Shown here: piece after piece, positions 61,592 through 64,000 of the stretch | Layout: every line of letters starts with the position of its first letter | Numbering within the stretch: position 1 is the stretch's first letter | NCBI GenBank assembly: GCA_049514215.1 | Contig: JBEKVI010000019.1 | Span: 9,573 to 73,572, forward strand | Source of the DNA: BOG-994 sp049514215 | GTDB lineage: Bacteria > Pseudomonadota > Gammaproteobacteria > Burkholderiales > Burkholderiaceae_D | DNA: 64,000 nt | Direction of reading: 5' to 3' | Translations under genes and position numbers: made by a program | Notes under the pieces: generated by a model | Database searches by the model: none | Seen by the model: only the letters and a program-made list of their open reading frames with translations | Told to the model about the DNA's origin: nothing

Positions 61592-63034
61592 ATGCAAGTC
61601 CAGTCGATGCATTTTAAGGCGCGGGCCAGCCAGCGGTTGGCCGATCCTCGCCTTCAAAAAAACCTCACCAAGCTTGCGACCAAGTTCATCAGCATGCGGG
61701 CTCAAGCGATCACCGAGCTCGATGATTTTGAGGCCACGCGGGAAGCGGCCCGGGAGTTGCGGAATCGGGCGCTCGATCATCTTGATCTGTGGCTGGAGCA
61801 ATTTGAACGCGAGGCGACACGGCGCGGTGCGACCGTGCTCTGGGCCGAGACGGCTGAGCAGGCGGCCGCCCTTGTGGTCGAGATCGGCAAAAAGCATGGG
61901 GTCACCAAAGCCATCAAGTCCAAGTCGATGGTCTCGGAAGAGATGGAACTCAACCATCACCTCGAAGAGGCGGGCATTCAGCCTGTGGAAACCGATCTGG
62001 GGGAATACATCCTGCAGATCAACAATAACGAAGCACCCTCCCACATCATTGCGCCGGTCGTCCACAAAGATAAGGAAGAGATCTCCGACCTTTTTGCCCA
62101 TGTGCACAAACGACCGCGTCTGACCGACATTCCAGAAATGACGCGAGAGGCGCGTCTCATGCTGCGCCCCCATTTCATGAGCGCCGAGATGGGGATCACT
62201 GGGGGCAACTTTCTCATCGCCGAAACGGGATCGGTGGCCATCGTGACCAACGAGGGTAACGAGGGCATGTGTACGCTTGTGCCCAAGGTCCACGTGGTCG
62301 TCACCGGTATCGAAAAGGTCGTGCCCACCCTGGAGGACCTCTCCACCCTCATGCGGCTCCTACCCCGTTCCGCTACGGGGCAATCGATTTCGAACTATCT
62401 CTCGATCCTGACGGGCGTTCGCCGTGACAGCGACCTCGACGGGGTCGAGCACATGTATTTCGTCCTCCTGGACGCCGGGCGCACGGGACTTCTGGGAGGA
62501 GAATTCCAGGAGATGCTGCGCTGTATCCGGTGCGGGGCCTGCATGAACCATTGCCCGGTGTATCAGAAAATCGGTGGACACAGCTACGGCTGGGTCTATC
62601 CCGGGCCGATGGGCTCGGTACTGACCCCAAGCTATGTGGGACTGGAAAATGCCTTGGACCTACCCCAGGCCTCGACGCTGTGTGGCGAATGCGAAGTCGT
62701 ATGCCCCGTGAAGATTCCTCTGCCGCATTTGATGCGCAAGTTGCGTGAGACCCAGATGGAACGAGGACTTCGACCCTGGCTGGAGCGCTTTAGCCTGCGC
62801 GTGTGGTCGTTTGCGGCACTGCGTCCCGCGCTCTATCGTTTCGGGGCCGCCGGAGCGGCTTGGCTTCTTGGCCAACTCGGAGGACAGCGGCGGCTCATTC
62901 GTTCGCTGCCCCTGGGCGGGGGCTGGACGGACACGCGCGATTTTCCGGCTCCTTCGGGCAAGACGTTTCAGCAACTCTACCGAGCCGAGCGCAAGGCGCG
63001 CTCACAAAACAGGGCTCGACCGGACTCTGCCTGA
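61592..63034 (+). CDS. lutB: Lactate utilisation protein B (LutB/LldF)
   Basis: 480 residues. The N-terminal LUD domain (KSKSMVSEEMELNHHLEEAGI, GITGGNFLIAETGSV) is followed by a 4Fe-4S pair (IRCGACMNHCPVYQ and CGECEVVCPVKIPLP). GGAGAA precedes the ATG. With LutA it oxidises L-lactate to pyruvate, usually together with LutC. No lutC-like gene follows in the window. Confidence 0.93.
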   Translation: MQVQSMHFKARASQRLADPRLQKNLTKLATKFISMRAQAITELDDFEATREAARELRNRALDHLDLWLEQFEREATRRGATVLWAETAEQAAALVVEIGKKHGVTKAIKSKSMVSEEMELNHHLEEAGIQPVETDLGEYILQINNNEAPSHIIAPVVHKDKEEISDLFAHVHKRPRLTDIPEMTREARLMLRPHFMSAEMGITGGNFLIAETGSVAIVTNEGNEGMCTLVPKVHVVVTGIEKVVPTLEDLSTLMRLLPRSATGQSISNYLSILTGVRRDSDLDGVEHMYFVLLDAGRTGLLGGEFQEMLRCIRCGACMNHCPVYQKIGGHSYGWVYPGPMGSVLTPSYVGLENALDLPQASTLCGECEVVCPVKIPLPHLMRKLRETQMERGLRPWLERFSLRVWSFAALRPALYRFGAAGAAWLLGQLGGQRRLIRSLPLGGGWTDTRDFPAPSGKTFQQLYRAERKARSQNRARPDSA

Positions 63035-63040
63035 ATCACG

Positions 63041-64000
63041 TTAGTCTCGCCAGGGCGGGACAACCGAGTCATGACCGGTTTCGGCGGCAAGGCGCGCGTC
63101 GACGACGACATGGTCGTGAACCTGGATTCCGAGCGCAAGGCCCGGGTCGGCTGCGGCTGCGCCATAAAGTCCCCGATCGGCGATGGCCGCGATATACGGC
63201 AGGGTCGCAGTGGTCAGTGCCAAAGTCGCGGTGCGGGACACCAGGGCGGGGATATTGGGCACGCAGTAGTGCAATACGCCCTCTTCACGATAAAGAGGCT
63301 GGTCATGGCTCGTGGGACGCGAAGTCTCGGCGATGCCTCCCTGATCGATGCCCACGTCCACGAAAGCGGCACCTTCTCGCATGCTGCGCAGCATTGCGCG
63401 GGTTACAACACGCGGCGAGAGCCGGCCCCGCTCGAGGACCGCACCGATCAACACCGTCGCATCGACGAGTTCGGCTGCCAGAGTGGTCTCGCTCAGAAGC
63501 GCGGTGCGGATGGAAGACCGCCCCTGCGCGCGTAGTGCATCAAAGCGACGAGGGGTACGCGCGAATACGACCACCTCACAACCTAGGGCGCTTGCGATCC
63601 GAGCGGCTTCTCCGCCGACCTGACCTGCCCCGAGAATGACGACTTTCGCGGCCGGTAGACCCGATACCGAAGACAGGAGTATGCCGGCCCCCTCGAGTGT
63701 CTCCGCTCGGCCCGAAAACGTCCCCTTGGCAAGAATCCAGGCCGCAATCTGCGGCGCGAGACAGCCCGCGATGCGAGACATCGGGGACAAGAGGCAAAGC
63801 TCGCCGCGCGCGTCTTCGACGGTCTCATAGCCGATGCAGGTCACACCCCGCGCCAGCACTGCGCGAAGCAACGGCGCCGTTGCCGCCAATTGGTGGTACG
63901 CGAAAATGCAGGTACCGGCTTTCAGGAAGGCAAATTCGCACTCCTGTATCTCCTTAACCTTGACCACCAGGGGACACTGGAACGCAGCCCCGGCCTCCCC
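63041..64000 (-). CDS. ald: Alanine dehydrogenase, 5'-truncated by the window end
   Basis: The frame is open to base 64000 and reads GEAGAAF then VVKVKEIQECEF before the visible GTG at 63967, so the gene starts beyond the window; ~320 C-terminal residues are present of a usual ~370. The NAD-binding loop is VVILGAGQVGGEAARIA and the C-terminal half has GVLHYCVPNIPALVSRTAT. It converts L-alanine to pyruvate and ammonia with NAD+. Convergent with lutB (6 bases apart); lactate and alanine routes both give pyruvate. Confidence 0.88.
   Translation of the reverse strand, partial: GEAGAAFQCPLVVKVKEIQECEFAFLKAGTCIFAYHQLAATAPLLRAVLARGVTCIGYETVEDARGELCLLSPMSRIAGCLAPQIAAWILAKGTFSGRAETLEGAGILLSSVSGLPAAKVVILGAGQVGGEAARIASALGCEVVVFARTPRRFDALRAQGRSSIRTALLSETTLAAELVDATVLIGAVLERGRLSPRVVTRAMLRSMREGAAFVDVGIDQGGIAETSRPTSHDQPLYREEGVLHYCVPNIPALVSRTATLALTTATLPYIAAIADRGLYGAAAADPGLALGIQVHDHVVVDARLAAETGHDSVVPPWRD

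Noticed and set aside
62803..63639. A 278-codon plus-strand frame after lutB, considered as a candidate lutC
   Set aside because: It overlaps lutB and is antisense to ald; its arginine-rich sequence has no LUD/DUF162 motif.
1..64000. Search for tRNA, rRNA, CRISPR arrays, insertion sequences and phage genes
   Set aside because: I found no cloverleaf, repeat-spacer pattern, terminal inverted repeats with a transposase, integrase or phage structural gene.

Overview
The window is a stretch of GC-rich chromosome from a heterotrophic betaproteobacterium, most likely of the order Burkholderiales. The evidence is gene content: a phasin (polyhydroxyalkanoate storage), a proteasome-like peptidase of the betaproteobacterial BPH type, a lipoylated E3 in the pyruvate dehydrogenase operon, the glnA-DUF4124-ntrB-ntrC order, and a Ser/Thr kinase-PP2C pair between yicC and rph. 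I see no rRNA, tRNA, CRISPR array, insertion sequence, integrase or prophage. Almost all genes are conserved housekeeping or metabolic genes, packed with short gaps and many 4-base ATGA/GTGA overlaps.

Layout. 1-5.2 kb: a sulfate ABC importer (binding protein truncated at the window edge, then cysT-cysW-cysA), followed by a rhodanese, a 1-Cys peroxiredoxin and dsbB. 5.2-10.8 kb: greB, then on the minus strand yicC, a DUF3617 protein, gmk, rpoZ and the bifunctional (p)ppGpp enzyme. 10.9-17.0 kb: Ser/Thr kinase, PP2C phosphatase, rph, rdgB and hemW, with a divergent serine hydrolase of the beta-lactamase type. 17.0-23.0 kb: the nitrogen control locus (glnA with a sigma-54 promoter and two upstream NtrC boxes, a DUF4124 protein, ntrB, ntrC), then xthA. 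23.2-28.1 kb: the alkanesulfonate cluster ssuEADCB on the minus strand. 28.2-31.0 kb: a DUF4124/glutaredoxin-like protein and prlC. 31.1-34.5 kb: a FixJ-type regulator and a three-PAS membrane histidine kinase, divergent from the pyruvate dehydrogenase operon (34.8-41.7 kb: aceE, aceF, the BPH peptidase, lpdA). 41.8-45.3 kb: rpiA, phoU, yggX (minus), and a small soluble histidine kinase with a NarL-type regulator. 45.3-52.5 kb: argA (minus), hrpA, an EI24 membrane protein and a molybdopterin-binding-fold protein. 52.5-58.5 kb: a carboxymuconolactone decarboxylase-like secreted protein and a phasin (both minus), then an acetylpolyamine/histone deacetylase-type enzyme, an EamA exporter, a thioesterase, a nitroreductase and a tartrate dehydrogenase-type enzyme. 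58.8-64.0 kb: a PBP7-type endopeptidase, an IclR regulator (minus), lutA and lutB without a lutC, and an alanine dehydrogenase cut by the window end (minus).

How the parts work together. Two sulfur-acquisition systems (sulfate and sulfonate) lie within 28 kb. Nitrogen control carries a readable sigma-54/NtrC promoter architecture. Central carbon flow is represented by lactate oxidation, pyruvate dehydrogenase and a PHA phasin whose promoter is bracketed by two copies of one operator. The most unusual items are the BPH-type peptidase translationally coupled to lpdA inside the pyruvate dehydrogenase operon, the paired operators at the phasin promoter, and an NtrC receiver with an extended loop just after its phosphorylation site.
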